Shown piece by piece: positions 34,817 through 42,529 of a DNA stretch of 58,215 nt. The notes below the pieces were generated by a model. It was given only the letters and a program-made list of their open reading frames with translations. It made no database searches and had not been told where the DNA came from. The position numbers and the translations under genes were made by a program. The first letter of the stretch is position 1; the number at the start of each line of letters is the position of its first letter. The DNA is from a virus, in IMG/VR virus record IMGVR_UViG_3300042869_000303, positions 1 to 58,215 of that record. One strand, 5' to 3'.

Positions 34817-37213
34817 TTAGTTTATAGGTTTCTTTTTAATGATTATCCAACGCCCTATGTGGTCCCTGCCCTCCTCCGGCTGAACGCCCTCCTTGAACAA
34901 GGCATATGATATAAGCCACTTGTAGAACCTCGTCCTGCTTATACTCATCCTACCCCTCGGTCCGTAGTCAGGATGCTCCTCAACAAAGTTGTAGTACAGG
35001 TCGTTCTTGTAAAGCCTCTGCTCCGCAAACAGTGAGTTGCTTTTGTCGTTACCCTCAACCAATCCGCACCACTCAATGAACTCGTGACAACTCTCTGCCG
35101 ACAACTGCCTAATCTTTAAGTTCACAAACGTTGACTTGACAAGACCCGTGGTCAGGTAGTTCTTCAGGCACCCAATCATGTAGTTGTCAAACTCGCACCA
35201 ATCTGCATCGTTCCAATCCCCGAACATCAACTTGCCAAACTCGTCCAATGGCGTATAGCTTTTAGTGTAGTACTGATGCAGCTCCAACTCCCACTTACGT
35301 CTTGCAAACGAGTTACCTGCTCCCTTGATGGCGTAGTTTGTTGTTATGGCAATCTTCGGTGACTTGCTGAACGGTATCTTGATGGCATCCTTGTTCTTCT
35401 TCTCCAATGTCAACCCCTCCGTAACAACCGAGAACAATCTCTCGAAGTCGAAGTGCTTCTTCACGTCATCAAAGCAAAGTATCTGCGTGTCCGCTGATAC
35501 CAACTGATATGCGAATGAACGCTCAAAAGCAAACGACTTACCATCGATAACCACCAACTTCTTCATCTTTGATAGCGCATTCATAATTAGCCCCTTGCCC
35601 GTGCCGCCCTCCGGATTGTCGCTTATCACCTCATCGTTCAGTATCACTGCCGGACAGAAAGATAGGTTCTTGTAGCCATGCATCAAGAATCCCAACGTAC
35701 TCTCCATTGCGCTTACCCTTTGTTCATCACTGCCGTTGATGTTTGAGATGAACTTTTTAAAGTCGCATCTCTCAGTAACGCTGCATATCGTAAAGTTCCG
35801 GTCAATCACATGGTCTTTCCAAACGTAGCCGCCAAGATCTAAGTAGTCAATTGGCGTAACCTCGGTCTTTGTAATCTTAACAGCGCAGTTCTTGTAGTAC
35901 AGATACGAGCAGTACTTTGAGTCCTCGATGAAGTAAATGTCAATCGTTGACAGCAACGAAAGAAACTCCTCCTTGAAGAACCTAGTGTTGTCAGCGAAGT
36001 AGTTGTACACACTGATGTCGTCCAAGTCAATGAGATAGGAAAGTATGAAGTCCTTAATCTCCTTGTCTGAAGTGTGGTCAATCAAGTTGTTTGTAACCTT
36101 CACGAACACGTAATTCTTCCCACCCTCGGGGCAGTACTTGTAGAAGCCATTGTCCTCAAGGAACTGCTTGAAAAGAACGTGAACTATTCTGATAACACCT
36201 CGCTCGTTCCTGTCCCAAAAGGTCTGCTTTGCGTTCTCCTCCTCAACCTTGTTCAGAACCGCATCGATAACGTTTGAGTCTAGGTTCGAGTCCTGAAGTT
36301 GAATCTTGATCTCCTTCTTAGAAACGCCTCTCCGTAGCTTCGCTTTTATTTGGTTTATGCGCTCCTCATCCTCGTAGTACTTAGTCCCAAAGTTCATCGT
36401 GTTCCTGTACGCTGAGTCAATCGTTATAGCAATCTCCTTGGTAGTAAAGTCTTCGCTAGAGTAGTGGTTCAAGACGTACACGGCAAGGCTCTTGTTGATA
36501 CCAAAGTCATTGAACGCCATGGCAAGGATATAAGCGTTGTGGTTTCGCTGACCCTCGCTCATCGGATACTTGTTTGTCCACCACTTTACGAGTATCTCCA
36601 CAATCTTGTTCTCGTCAGTAATTGGTATCGTGGGTTGGTCTCTGTTCTTACTAACCTCTGTGTACTCGGTCTCCTCTATAACGTCCCAAACAGATGAGTT
36701 CTCGTTGATGTGCAGCAGTGGGTCGTAAGACTCGTAGCAAACTCGGCTAAGGTTCTTGCTCGTCTTGTCGAAGTATGGTGAATTGAAGTGCTTCTCTAGG
36801 CTGTTGAAGTAGTTCACATGGTTCTCAGGGTCTTCAGGAACCTTAACCAATACCTTCAGCCCGTTACCTGACGGTGAGATGAATACAGAATAAACGTACT
36901 TGCTCTTCGACAAACTCTCCTTGTCCTGCAAAAGTTCCTTCTGCTTAAGGTACCCATCAAAGTCTAGGCATACCAACCCTGAGTGCTGAATCAACGAAGT
37001 GTCTAGTCTCTTGTTGAATGTGCCACTAAAACATATTGCAGGTAGCTGCTTCTTTAACTCGTTACGATCAGACTTATTGCTCTCTGACCTAATCTTTTTT
37101 ACCAACTCCTTTGTTGCTCCGTTCTTTATTCGCTCTAGTATTTTGTTGACCGGACGGAAGAAGGGAGTGTCCGTGTCCTTGATGTTTTGGAATATTGTTA
37201 CATTTGCTGTCAT
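34817..37213 (-). CDS. Primase-helicase with VirE-N/BT4734-like N-terminus
   Basis: The 798-residue protein combines a BT4734/VirE-N-like primase-type N-terminal region (about 1-185, including HSGLVCLDFDGYL and VFISPSGNGLKVLVKV), a PriCT-like helical segment (about 205-275, SEGQRNHNAYILAMAF) and an SF3-type helicase. The helicase has Walker A GGTGKG at 536-541, Walker B-like ILCFDDVKKHF and sensor IAITTNYAI. Such proteins prime and unwind at phage forks. The VirE-N type is characteristic of Bacteroidota and their phages. A terminator and promoterless A/T-rich gap separate it from the SSB-like gene upstream. Confidence 0.85.
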   Translation of the reverse strand: MTANVTIFQNIKDTDTPFFRPVNKILERIKNGATKELVKKIRSESNKSDRNELKKQLPAICFSGTFNKRLDTSLIQHSGLVCLDFDGYLKQKELLQDKESLSKSKYVYSVFISPSGNGLKVLVKVPEDPENHVNYFNSLEKHFNSPYFDKTSKNLSRVCYESYDPLLHINENSSVWDVIEETEYTEVSKNRDQPTIPITDENKIVEILVKWWTNKYPMSEGQRNHNAYILAMAFNDFGINKSLAVYVLNHYSSEDFTTKEIAITIDSAYRNTMNFGTKYYEDEERINQIKAKLRRGVSKKEIKIQLQDSNLDSNVIDAVLNKVEEENAKQTFWDRNERGVIRIVHVLFKQFLEDNGFYKYCPEGGKNYVFVKVTNNLIDHTSDKEIKDFILSYLIDLDDISVYNYFADNTRFFKEEFLSLLSTIDIYFIEDSKYCSYLYYKNCAVKITKTEVTPIDYLDLGGYVWKDHVIDRNFTICSVTERCDFKKFISNINGSDEQRVSAMESTLGFLMHGYKNLSFCPAVILNDEVISDNPEGGTGKGLIMNALSKMKKLVVIDGKSFAFERSFAYQLVSADTQILCFDDVKKHFDFERLFSVVTEGLTLEKKNKDAIKIPFSKSPKIAITTNYAIKGAGNSFARRKWELELHQYYTKSYTPLDEFGKLMFGDWNDADWCEFDNYMIGCLKNYLTTGLVKSTFVNLKIRQLSAESCHEFIEWCGLVEGNDKSNSLFAEQRLYKNDLYYNFVEEHPDYGPRGRMSISRTRFYKWLISYALFKEGVQPEEGRDHIGRWIIIKKKPIN

Positions 37214-37384
37214 TTCGTGTCGTTTTTGTGTATGATTTTAAACCCCTAACTTATTGATTATTAATACTTACGTCTTTTCTGTCGATTTTTTCTTCAAATT
37301 CTAGTGAGAAAAATAATAAAGAATAGAAGAAAGTATATATAATAATATAGGAAATTTTTTTTTGACATTTCTGTCATGGGAGAA

Positions 37385-37413
37385 GGATAAAAATAGGGGA
37401 GCCTAAACTCCCC
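37385..37413 (-). terminator. Leftward terminator after the SSB-like gene
   Basis: Read on the minus strand, GGGGAG, a six-base loop and CTCCCC are followed by TATTTTTAT. It is about 27 bases past the SSB-like stop, in the 226-base gap before the primase-helicase start (37214-37439). The rest of that gap is A/T-rich, with no clear promoter seen on the minus strand. Confidence 0.7.
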
Positions 37414-37439
37414 CGTTACTATTGGATTTAAAACGGGAA

Positions 37440-37736
37440 CTAGAAGGGTAACTCCTCTGTTTCCTGTGGTGCTGCCTTTGGTTTTGCTTTGGGGGCTGCA
37501 GCATTCAATTTAGGACTCTGTTCCGCTTGTGCTTCATACGTGTCTAACTCAACGTAATGGTTGCCGCTACGGGCTGTCTTGATGTTTAGGTTTACCCAAC
37601 CATTCCGCTCGTGTTGCTTGATGAAGGCAACCGCTTCATCCACTCTCATGGATAGTCTGCCGATTACGAAGTCGGGTGCTTTCTCATTTCTCTTGAATGA
37701 GAAGCCGTCTGCAAAGATTTTTTCGTCTTGTGCCAT
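37440..37736 (-). CDS. SSB-like ssDNA-binding protein with acidic tip
   Basis: The 98-residue protein has a compact beta-rich body (FADGFSFKRNEKAPDFVIG, WVNLNIKTARSGNHYVELD), a disordered Ala/Pro/Lys linker, and ends ETEELPF. The C-terminal acidic tip finishing in Pro-Phe is the hallmark of bacterial-type SSB tails that recruit replication partners. The body resembles short phage ssDNA-binding proteins rather than full-length SSB (about 170 residues). It lies directly upstream of the primase-helicase in transcription order, beyond a terminator. Confidence 0.7.
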   Translation of the reverse strand: MAQDEKIFADGFSFKRNEKAPDFVIGRLSMRVDEAVAFIKQHERNGWVNLNIKTARSGNHYVELDTYEAQAEQSPKLNAAAPKAKPKAAPQETEELPF

Positions 37737-37818
37737 TGTGTGTTTTTTTTAATTGTTGTCCCAATCTGTTATCAATCATGCCGCCCTTGGGACTGAGCAA
37801 ACATGAAAGTATTTTTAA

Positions 37819-37905
37819 TAGTCAGTGCAGGATTCCAACCTGCATCCCACTGCTGTGCAGCGATGTTGCCCTAGATGGTTTTTAACCCACTTACACCAAC
37901 TGACT
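37819..37905 (-). tRNA. tRNA-like element, anticodon unresolved
   Basis: On the minus strand, AGTCAGT and ACTGACT form a 7-base-pair acceptor stem plus discriminator A, directly stacked on a 5-base-pair arm GCAGG/CCTGC with a seven-base loop TTGGAAT, as in a T-arm, though the usual C56 is G. A D-like loop with GTGGGTTAA follows the 5' acceptor strand. The length (87) suits a class II tRNA. The anticodon arm is poor: the best candidate stem GGGCA/TGCAC has a mismatch and a loop without U33. It is a degenerate or unusual tRNA, or another structured RNA. No CCA is encoded. It lies alone in the gap between the SSB-like and exonuclease genes. Confidence 0.45.
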
Positions 37906-37924
37906 AATAGTGTATTTAAAGATA

Positions 37925-38668
37925 CTACCCGTGTAGCGTAGCCTCTACAAAATGATTCTCGACCTCCTCTGACTTGTTTGGTCCGAAGTACTTGTTGTAC
38001 ACCTCAACCGCACGCTCAACCTTCTCACCGCCCCTCTGTAGGAAACTATCATCAACGTGATACACGCCTAGCTGCCCCGTCTCCTTGTCAACCACGTAGA
38101 ATTTCATCCGCTTACCGAATAGCTTCTCGTAGATGAACGCCTGAGAGTCGTAGTTGTACGCCTTAGCAGAATAGATGAACTTGTTGATATCGCTCGTTGT
38201 CTTCAGGTCAATTAGGAAGTCTGACTCTTGCTCGATGTCCGTCTTGCCCTTGAACGGTAAGCCAAACAACTCTGTGATCGCCGGAACCTCGAACTTATTG
38301 CCGGGCTTGTATATCTCATCAAAGAAGTGGATGTTACCCTTCATGATTGATGCAAGTCTCTCCATCTCGTCCATCTCCTTCTTGAGGAGGGCAAACGCCA
38401 CGTTGTTGGTCTCACAAAAGTTCTTGTACTCCTTCGTTGTGCGAGTGCTAACGTCCACAAACAACTCGTCCTTCACCTTGTCAGGCTCAAGGAGCAACTT
38501 ATGAAAGTATCTACCCTCTGCGAACGCCTTGTTGTCCTCACGCTTCTTGCCGAAGTCTTGAGGGTTATTCAAAAGCGTTCCTATATCTGAATTGGAAAGA
38601 AACTGTTTGCCAATGCCATTGTAGTACTCTTGGTCATTGCGTAGTATATCGATTATTTTTTCTGACAT
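37925..38668 (-). CDS. PD-(D/E)XK exonuclease (RecE/YqaJ-type)
   Basis: The frame opens at 38713, but the ATG at 38668 (MSEKIIDILR) avoids overlapping the annealase gene and is preferred, giving 247 residues. Motifs of the phage PD-(D/E)XK exonuclease group are present: EGRYFHKLLLEP with H56, a conserved acid region FEVPA (E127), LPFKGKTDI with D144, and FLIDLKTT with D154-x-K156, followed by a Tyr/Gln helix (YDSQAFIYE). Such enzymes resect 5' ends to expose ssDNA. Its partner, the single-strand annealing protein, is directly upstream, making a two-gene recombination module. Confidence 0.85.
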   Translation of the reverse strand: MSEKIIDILRNDQEYYNGIGKQFLSNSDIGTLLNNPQDFGKKREDNKAFAEGRYFHKLLLEPDKVKDELFVDVSTRTTKEYKNFCETNNVAFALLKKEMDEMERLASIMKGNIHFFDEIYKPGNKFEVPAITELFGLPFKGKTDIEQESDFLIDLKTTSDINKFIYSAKAYNYDSQAFIYEKLFGKRMKFYVVDKETGQLGVYHVDDSFLQRGGEKVERAVEVYNKYFGPNKSEEVENHFVEATLHG

Positions 38669-38669
38669 T

Positions 38670-39416
38670 TTACTGTGGGTTTGATGTTGTTGCAATATTG
38701 TTATCTGACGCATCTACCCATACCGCTAACGGTAGTTCTGCTGCCACATTATCAGGCTCTACTAGCTTCTTCAGCTCCTTCTTCAATGCCGGAGAAACCT
38801 TGTACTTTCTTGAGACCTGATTTACAATCTTGTCAATACCCAACCCCTTGTTTGCTGTTGCATAATTAACAACATTTGTCCAATTGTCCGAACCTTTTTT
38901 AAGGTCAGGTAAAGATACGACTTGTTCTGTTACAGATTCGTCAGGAGTAGATAGTGCTTGTGCCACCGTAGGAGTCTCTACAATCTCAGGTAGATCTTCT
39001 CCGGCATATATGTACAACCCGAGCCCAAACATGGCTAGATTCTTAACTAAGCACCTCATGTTGGTCTTGTTGATGTCGAACATGGTCGCTGCCTGAACCT
39101 CCTTCTGAACGTCAATCTTCCTGCCGCTCTCCCACTTAGTAGTGAAGTAGGCATATGGCTTGTCTAGCATAGCCTTGTTAGCCCCGTCCATTACCGGTAG
39201 CCACATTGATAACGTCTCGCCATCTATCGTCACCTCAGTGTTACACATGTAGCCTAGCTGCTCGTTAAATTCAAACGGAAGTACCTTGTAGTTGGCATCG
39301 GGACAATTGCGCTTAACCTCCGCCCATGCCCATGCCCATGACAGATAAGTAAGACCGTTCTTTTTCTCAACGTGGTCATTGACGTTGATTGCTGATAACT
39401 TTTCAAATGTTGTCAT
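38670..39416 (-). CDS. Single-strand annealing protein, DUF1071/Sak type
   Basis: The 248-residue product begins with KKNGLTYLSWAWAWAEVKR and continues with WLPVMDGANKAMLDKP and KTNMRCLVKNLAMFGLGLYI, segments I recognise as the DUF1071 group of Sak/Rad52-like annealing proteins. The C-terminal ~90 residues are a linker with an acidic region, probably for partner contact. It would anneal complementary strands exposed by the exonuclease encoded directly downstream (start at 38668), in replication-coupled recombination. The start is preceded by a leader of AAATCAAAAAAAACA. Confidence 0.82.
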   Translation of the reverse strand: MTTFEKLSAINVNDHVEKKNGLTYLSWAWAWAEVKRNCPDANYKVLPFEFNEQLGYMCNTEVTIDGETLSMWLPVMDGANKAMLDKPYAYFTTKWESGRKIDVQKEVQAATMFDINKTNMRCLVKNLAMFGLGLYIYAGEDLPEIVETPTVAQALSTPDESVTEQVVSLPDLKKGSDNWTNVVNYATANKGLGIDKIVNQVSRKYKVSPALKKELKKLVEPDNVAAELPLAVWVDASDNNIATTSNPQ

Positions 39417-39438
39417 TGTTTTTTTTGATTTATGGTTA

Positions 39439-39741
39439 TTAAATTGATGTGCTTTTGTCCAACTCCTTGATAGCTACAACGTAGTCCTTGTCCTCCTTTA
39501 TCTTGTCCTCCACAGCCTTTATGCCATGGATGATTGACGAATGTTTAATTGTGTAACCGCTAAGAGCCATGTAGTCCTCAATGGAAGTTATTTTCATTTG
39601 CCTATTATAGCACATGTAGTAAAGAAGATGCCTAGCATCTACCAACTCACTCTTCTTTGACTTAGAGAACATGTCCTCCTTGCTGATGTTAAATAGTTTT
39701 GCTATCCTATCTGCATAATGATTAAAAATATTCTGCTTCAT
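39439..39741 (-). CDS. Second DnaA domain IV-like protein, 100 aa
   Basis: Residues 33-80 (LVDARHLLYYMCYNRQMKIT, then YTIKHSSIIHGIKAVEDK) have the helix pattern of DnaA domain IV: the ARxLLYY helix, helix-turn-helix and the H-(S/T)-(S/T)-I-I-H signature (67-72), less perfect than in the gene at 31957. There is no ATPase domain. It is the first gene behind the best leftward promoter of the block, so it should be expressed early and strongly. It may bind DnaA boxes near 46.6 kb or its own control region. Confidence 0.72.
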   Translation of the reverse strand: MKQNIFNHYADRIAKLFNISKEDMFSKSKKSELVDARHLLYYMCYNRQMKITSIEDYMALSGYTIKHSSIIHGIKAVEDKIKEDKDYVVAIKELDKSTSI

Positions 39742-39776
39742 TGTTTAAATTTAAGTTAATATGATTATTAAGTGTT

Positions 39777-39807
39777 CAAAGATATAATAATTCTGCGACA
39801 CTGCAAA
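39777..39807 (-). promoter_or_regulatory. Leftward Bacteroidota-type promoter, TTTG-N19-TATCTTTG
   Basis: On the minus strand, TTTG (39807-39804) is followed after exactly 19 bases by TATCTTTG (39784-39777), matching the Bacteroidota -33/-7 consensus. It lies 36 bases upstream of the ATG of the DnaA-like protein at 39741 and should drive the leftward recombination and replication genes beyond. Confidence 0.75.
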
Positions 39808-39808
39808 A

Positions 39809-40201
39809 TTATCCGTAAATAATTTCTCCCAATGCCATGTACTGCATAACGATGTCGCTCGTCTCTGCATCTCCATCCTCATTTATCTCTCTGTCAAGCG
39901 CCCAATTGTGTTCGCTGTCTGCAAGTTTCTGAAGTCTTTCTTGCAGGGTCTTAACGCTTATGGTGCCCAATACATACTCTTCGTCCTCAACATCGCTGAT
40001 ATCAACCTCTACTCCAAAGTCTAGAATAGCCTTTCCAATAGCTGTGCTAAGGTATGGGTCTACGTCCTTAGGGACAACCGCCCTAATTGCCTTCACCGAC
40101 TGCTCGGGAAGGAAGTACCAATAGTTACTACCGCCCTCTAGGGCTGTGACGAATACGTCTTCGATAACCTTTCTGCTGATTGTTCTTGTTACTACTATCA
40201 T
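39809..40201 (-). CDS. Hypothetical acidic protein, 130 aa
   Basis: The product is not recognised. It is a 130-residue acidic protein with an N-terminal beta/alpha part (MIVVTRTISRKVIEDVFVTA, ALEGGSNYWYFLPEQSV) and a helix near the end. The first half, with GGSNYW, is reminiscent of small conserved phage proteins, but no function is known. It ends about eight bases before the -33 element of the promoter at 39777, and starts five bases after the next upstream gene's stop. Confidence 0.55.
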   Translation of the reverse strand: MIVVTRTISRKVIEDVFVTALEGGSNYWYFLPEQSVKAIRAVVPKDVDPYLSTAIGKAILDFGVEVDISDVEDEEYVLGTISVKTLQERLQKLADSEHNWALDREINEDGDAETSDIVMQYMALGEIIYG

Positions 40202-40205
40202 AATA

Positions 40206-40559
40206 TTAGTTATTGTTTGGATTAAATGATTTTGTTTTAGGCTTACCGCCCGTAAGCATCTCCATTATCTCTGAAATAATAGCCATTGTCTTTGAACTAC
40301 TTGCCCTCTGTTCATCAATCGAAATAGACATGCTATCAATTGAATCATGAACGCTTTGTAGTGCGAGAAGCAGTATAACGTTTGGTGGAAGTTCGTTGTA
40401 CATTTTCTCTGCCAACATACTAGCCTTCTCGCCTCCTGATGCGACAAAACTTAATACAAGCGCAGCCATCTTTTCTGACAACTCTTCGCTAGATCCTTCT
40501 ATGCCTAGGGCATCATGAAGTTGTTTCTTGTTGTGGTTAAATTTGATTTCGTTGTTCAT
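40206..40559 (-). CDS. Hypothetical helical protein, 117 aa
   Basis: The 117-residue product is helical, with a moderately hydrophobic middle (PPNVILLLALQSVHDSIDSM) that could be a membrane or oligomer helix, and a basic Asn/Pro tail. No known motif is visible. A tiny upstream gene (40537-40671) runs into its start in another frame, suggesting coupled translation. Leader AAATCAAAAAAAA precedes the ATG. Confidence 0.55.
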   Translation of the reverse strand: MNNEIKFNHNKKQLHDALGIEGSSEELSEKMAALVLSFVASGGEKASMLAEKMYNELPPNVILLLALQSVHDSIDSMSISIDEQRASSSKTMAIISEIMEMLTGGKPKTKSFNPNNN

Positions 40560-40671
40560 TTTTTTTTGATTTAAGTGATTGAATAAAAATAATTGTATAA
40601 ACCGGAATTGCTAAGAATAAAAAAAGTATTGAGTCGAGTGCCCTTGAAGACACGAATAGGAATCTTTTCAT
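40537..40671 (-). CDS. 44-residue membrane microprotein
   Basis: The ATG at 40671 overlaps the TGA of the 192-residue gene (ATGA), and the frame encodes MKRFLFVSSRALDSILFLFL plus AIPVYTIIFIQSL and a polar end. It has one membrane helix (about 14-31) with basic residues on its N-terminal side. The frame ends inside the start of the next gene, in another frame. Stop-start overlap on both sides supports expression. It fits the group of tiny membrane genes in the leftward block. Function unknown. Confidence 0.5.
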   Translation of the reverse strand: MKRFLFVSSRALDSILFLFLAIPVYTIIFIQSLKSKKNEQRNQI

Positions 40672-41246
40672 CGTTTTGTATTTTTAAATTGTTCAGCCTG
40701 CCATTTAGCACCTGCTATAAAAGATTGTTTTCTGTTTACTGAATCTATTTCTTGTTCATCTTCAATAAGGTATTGCACTGCATAATTCTCAGCGGCTTCT
40801 TCAATTGTTTCTGCTTTAGACATTACTATTTTATATTGCCACAAATTAGGCTGCAATACGCTTCTCGTAACCTTCAACGGGTCAGTTACACACATCTTAA
40901 TCTCAACCTCCTCACACTTTGGGTTATTCACAAACCACTCAAGGAAGTCATTAGGTATGGGCTGTACGCCATCGGCAATAAGAAGTCTGTCTGTTGTCAG
41001 GATTACCTTTCTCCAAAATCTTTTTGCAAAATCCAAGGATATGTTCGGACAGTCTGATGGCTTAAAAACTTCCCGACCGTTTGTCACCCAATACTCATTA
41101 GAAATTTCCTCGTCATTAGTGATGTACAGATTGTAGGAATGATGTGGCGCCTCACCCTCACCGTCCCATATCCTTAAGCCAATGCCAACCGCTATGTCGC
41201 CCTTCTTAGTAGGCTCACTTGATAGTATCTTATGTAAATTCTTCAT
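40668..41246 (-). CDS. Hypothetical accessory protein, 192 aa
   Basis: The 192-residue product has an N-terminal beta-rich region (HHSYNLYITNDEEISNEYWV), a middle segment PNDFLEWFVNNPKCEEVEI, and a Glu-rich helical end finishing FIAGAKWQAEQ. I recall the NDFLEWFVNNP pattern as common in small Bacteroidota phage proteins of unknown function. In the variable part behind it, DPLKVTRSVLQ almost repeats the GroEL segment DPLKVTRSALQ, with 21 identical bases in the same frame (40864-40884 and 49256-49276). The leader is AAAATCAAATCAAA directly before ATG. No catalytic motif is seen. Confidence 0.6.
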   Translation of the reverse strand: MKNLHKILSSEPTKKGDIAVGIGLRIWDGEGEAPHHSYNLYITNDEEISNEYWVTNGREVFKPSDCPNISLDFAKRFWRKVILTTDRLLIADGVQPIPNDFLEWFVNNPKCEEVEIKMCVTDPLKVTRSVLQPNLWQYKIVMSKAETIEEAAENYAVQYLIEDEQEIDSVNRKQSFIAGAKWQAEQFKNTKR

Positions 41247-41258
41247 TTTGATTTGATT

Positions 41259-41456
41259 TTATAAGTAAATAATACCGCAAGAAATAATTTCTGCGGATGA
41301 TGTGCTGATTGATAAACGCCCCATTGCACCCCTACTGACATAAAAACGTTTGCCGTCTTCGCTCATTGTTGCCCATTGTGTGTACATATTCGATGGCATA
41401 TAGGCAATTATCTTGTTTATCTTAATCAGGTATTGGTTGTTTGATTGTGCTGTCAT
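41259..41456 (-). CDS. Hypothetical protein, 65 aa
   Basis: The 65-residue product is not recognised. It has a mixed pattern with many Ser, Ile and Tyr residues (MPSNMYTQWATMSEDGKRFY) and no membrane segment. It is placed in regular spacing within the leftward array of accessory genes. Little can be said beyond coding potential. Confidence 0.5.
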   Translation of the reverse strand: MTAQSNNQYLIKINKIIAYMPSNMYTQWATMSEDGKRFYVSRGAMGRLSISTSSAEIISCGIIYL

Positions 41457-41475
41457 TTTTTAATTTTCTGTTACC

Positions 41476-41676
41476 CTAACTTTGTGTGGAGGTATTTACC
41501 GTCTTAGGATAGACTCTGATTCCATTTTCGATCGTCACACTAATTGGGTATAGGGCTTTTAATGTGTTTAGAAAGTACAAGTATTTCTTCAGTTCCTCGT
41601 CAGGTAGGAACACTAATCTGTCAATAACGTCCTGAACTATCTCAAGGCGCTCATTTTCTGTTGGTCTATGTGTCAT
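41476..41676 (-). CDS. Hypothetical protein, 66 aa
   Basis: The 66-residue helical product starts MTHRPTENERLEIVQDVIDR and continues into a hydrophobic helix (LVFLPDEELKKYLYFLNTL). There is no known domain. Its start overlaps the stop of the upstream gene by four bases, so the two are translationally coupled in the accessory operon. Confidence 0.5.
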   Translation of the reverse strand: MTHRPTENERLEIVQDVIDRLVFLPDEELKKYLYFLNTLKALYPISVTIENGIRVYPKTVNTSTQS

Positions 41677-41918
41677 AGAAAGTAGTTTTTAAAGTTAATT
41701 ACTTCGGTTAATGATTCTGATTCGCCAAGTTGCTCGGCATACCAATTGAAAAACTTTGTGCGCTGCCCCGTACCACCTCCACTATCATCAGGGGAAAGTT
41801 CATTGAACAAATTTCTAGCTATAGAGTCATGTCCATTGTCTTTTACGTCAAGAATAAGTTCAAAATACTCTTCGATTGATGCTATATCGAGCATTCTTAA
41901 AATTGCTTTTGTTACCAT
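41673..41918 (-). CDS. Hypothetical protein, 81 aa
   Basis: The frame is open to 41966, but the ATG at 41918 lies three bases behind the stop of the membrane microprotein at 41921-42019, so the shorter 81-residue form (MVTKAILRMLDIASIEEYFE) is preferred. The product is acidic and helical, with a Gly/Ser loop (SPDDSGGGTGQRTKFF). Unknown function; coupled to the downstream 66-residue gene by a 4-base overlap. Confidence 0.5.
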   Translation of the reverse strand: MVTKAILRMLDIASIEEYFELILDVKDNGHDSIARNLFNELSPDDSGGGTGQRTKFFNWYAEQLGESESLTEVINFKNYFL

Positions 41919-41920
41919 GG

Positions 41921-42019
41921 TTATAATTTTCTGATTAAAAATATTGCTCCGATAAATAGTGACCATGCCACTACGACAAGCAGCAATGTGAATGTTTTTG
42001 ACTCTAGGAAATTCTTCAT
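41921..42019 (-). CDS. 32-residue membrane microprotein
   Basis: MKNFLESKTFTLLLVVVAWS continues into LFIGAIFLIRKL and TAA. It is a single membrane helix with charged ends. The ATG follows a ccacAAATCAAATCAAC leader, the recurring motif found before real starts in this genome, and the next gene starts three bases after its stop. These two signs support it as a real gene despite 32 residues. Function unknown. Confidence 0.55.
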   Translation of the reverse strand: MKNFLESKTFTLLLVVVAWSLFIGAIFLIRKL

Positions 42020-42062
42020 GTTGATTTGATTTGTGGTGAAAATTATTGTTAAATATTATTAT

Positions 42063-42320
42063 TTAGCTATTTATTATTTCAAATAGTTCTTTTGGCTGTC
42101 TCTGGTCGTAAAATATCTTACTTTTTAAGCCATCACTAACAGTTATTTTTGAACAATCCCATCCTTCATGAAGCATTGTTCCCGTATATGGTTCAATGCA
42201 TACAATCATTTCAGGATTGATGTAATTTGTAATTACTTTATATCTATTTGTTGGACTGCCATTTTTCCATATAGGGTAAAGTGGCGTATTTACTTCTATC
42301 AAATTTATTTCTTTTTTCAT
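42063..42320 (-). CDS. Hypothetical protein, 85 aa
   Basis: The 85-residue product is beta-rich with several Pro/Tyr (NTPLYPIWKNGSPTNRYKVI) and no known domain. The pattern of strands with WKNGSPTNRYKV and TGTMLHEGWDCSKI could form a small beta-barrel. It is one of six consecutive short accessory genes between 42.0 and 43.2 kb. Function unknown. Confidence 0.5.
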   Translation of the reverse strand: MKKEINLIEVNTPLYPIWKNGSPTNRYKVITNYINPEMIVCIEPYTGTMLHEGWDCSKITVSDGLKSKIFYDQRQPKELFEIINS

Positions 42321-42326
42321 GTTAAT

Positions 42327-42518
42327 TTAGTTTTTTATACAAGTTACTTTGTCTGATGAATTCTGCCATACATCGCCTTCTTTTGCATTGTCTGCCCAAT
42401 CGTTAATGGTTTCGCCATCATCATTGGTATCGTCTTTGAATGCATTCTTTACATCGTCTAAGGTGAACGTATTTGTAATACCTCTGCCCGATTTGTCTTT
42501 CCAAAAAAATTGTTTCAT
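42327..42518 (-). CDS. Hypothetical acidic protein, 63 aa
   Basis: The 63-residue product is acidic (NAFKDDTNDDGETINDWADN), ends with EGDVWQNSSDKVTCIKN, and resembles a short beta-hairpin domain used in small phage proteins with DDGETINDW motifs, which I recall only as conserved hypothetical. Six bases separate it from the downstream gene. Possible DNA-mimic character is not established. Confidence 0.5.
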   Translation of the reverse strand: MKQFFWKDKSGRGITNTFTLDDVKNAFKDDTNDDGETINDWADNAKEGDVWQNSSDKVTCIKN

Positions 42519-42529
42519 GTCGTTTGGTT

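Noticed and set aside
35839-36081. 80-residue minus-strand frame
   Set aside because: Arg/Thr-rich shadow in another frame of the primase-helicase gene.
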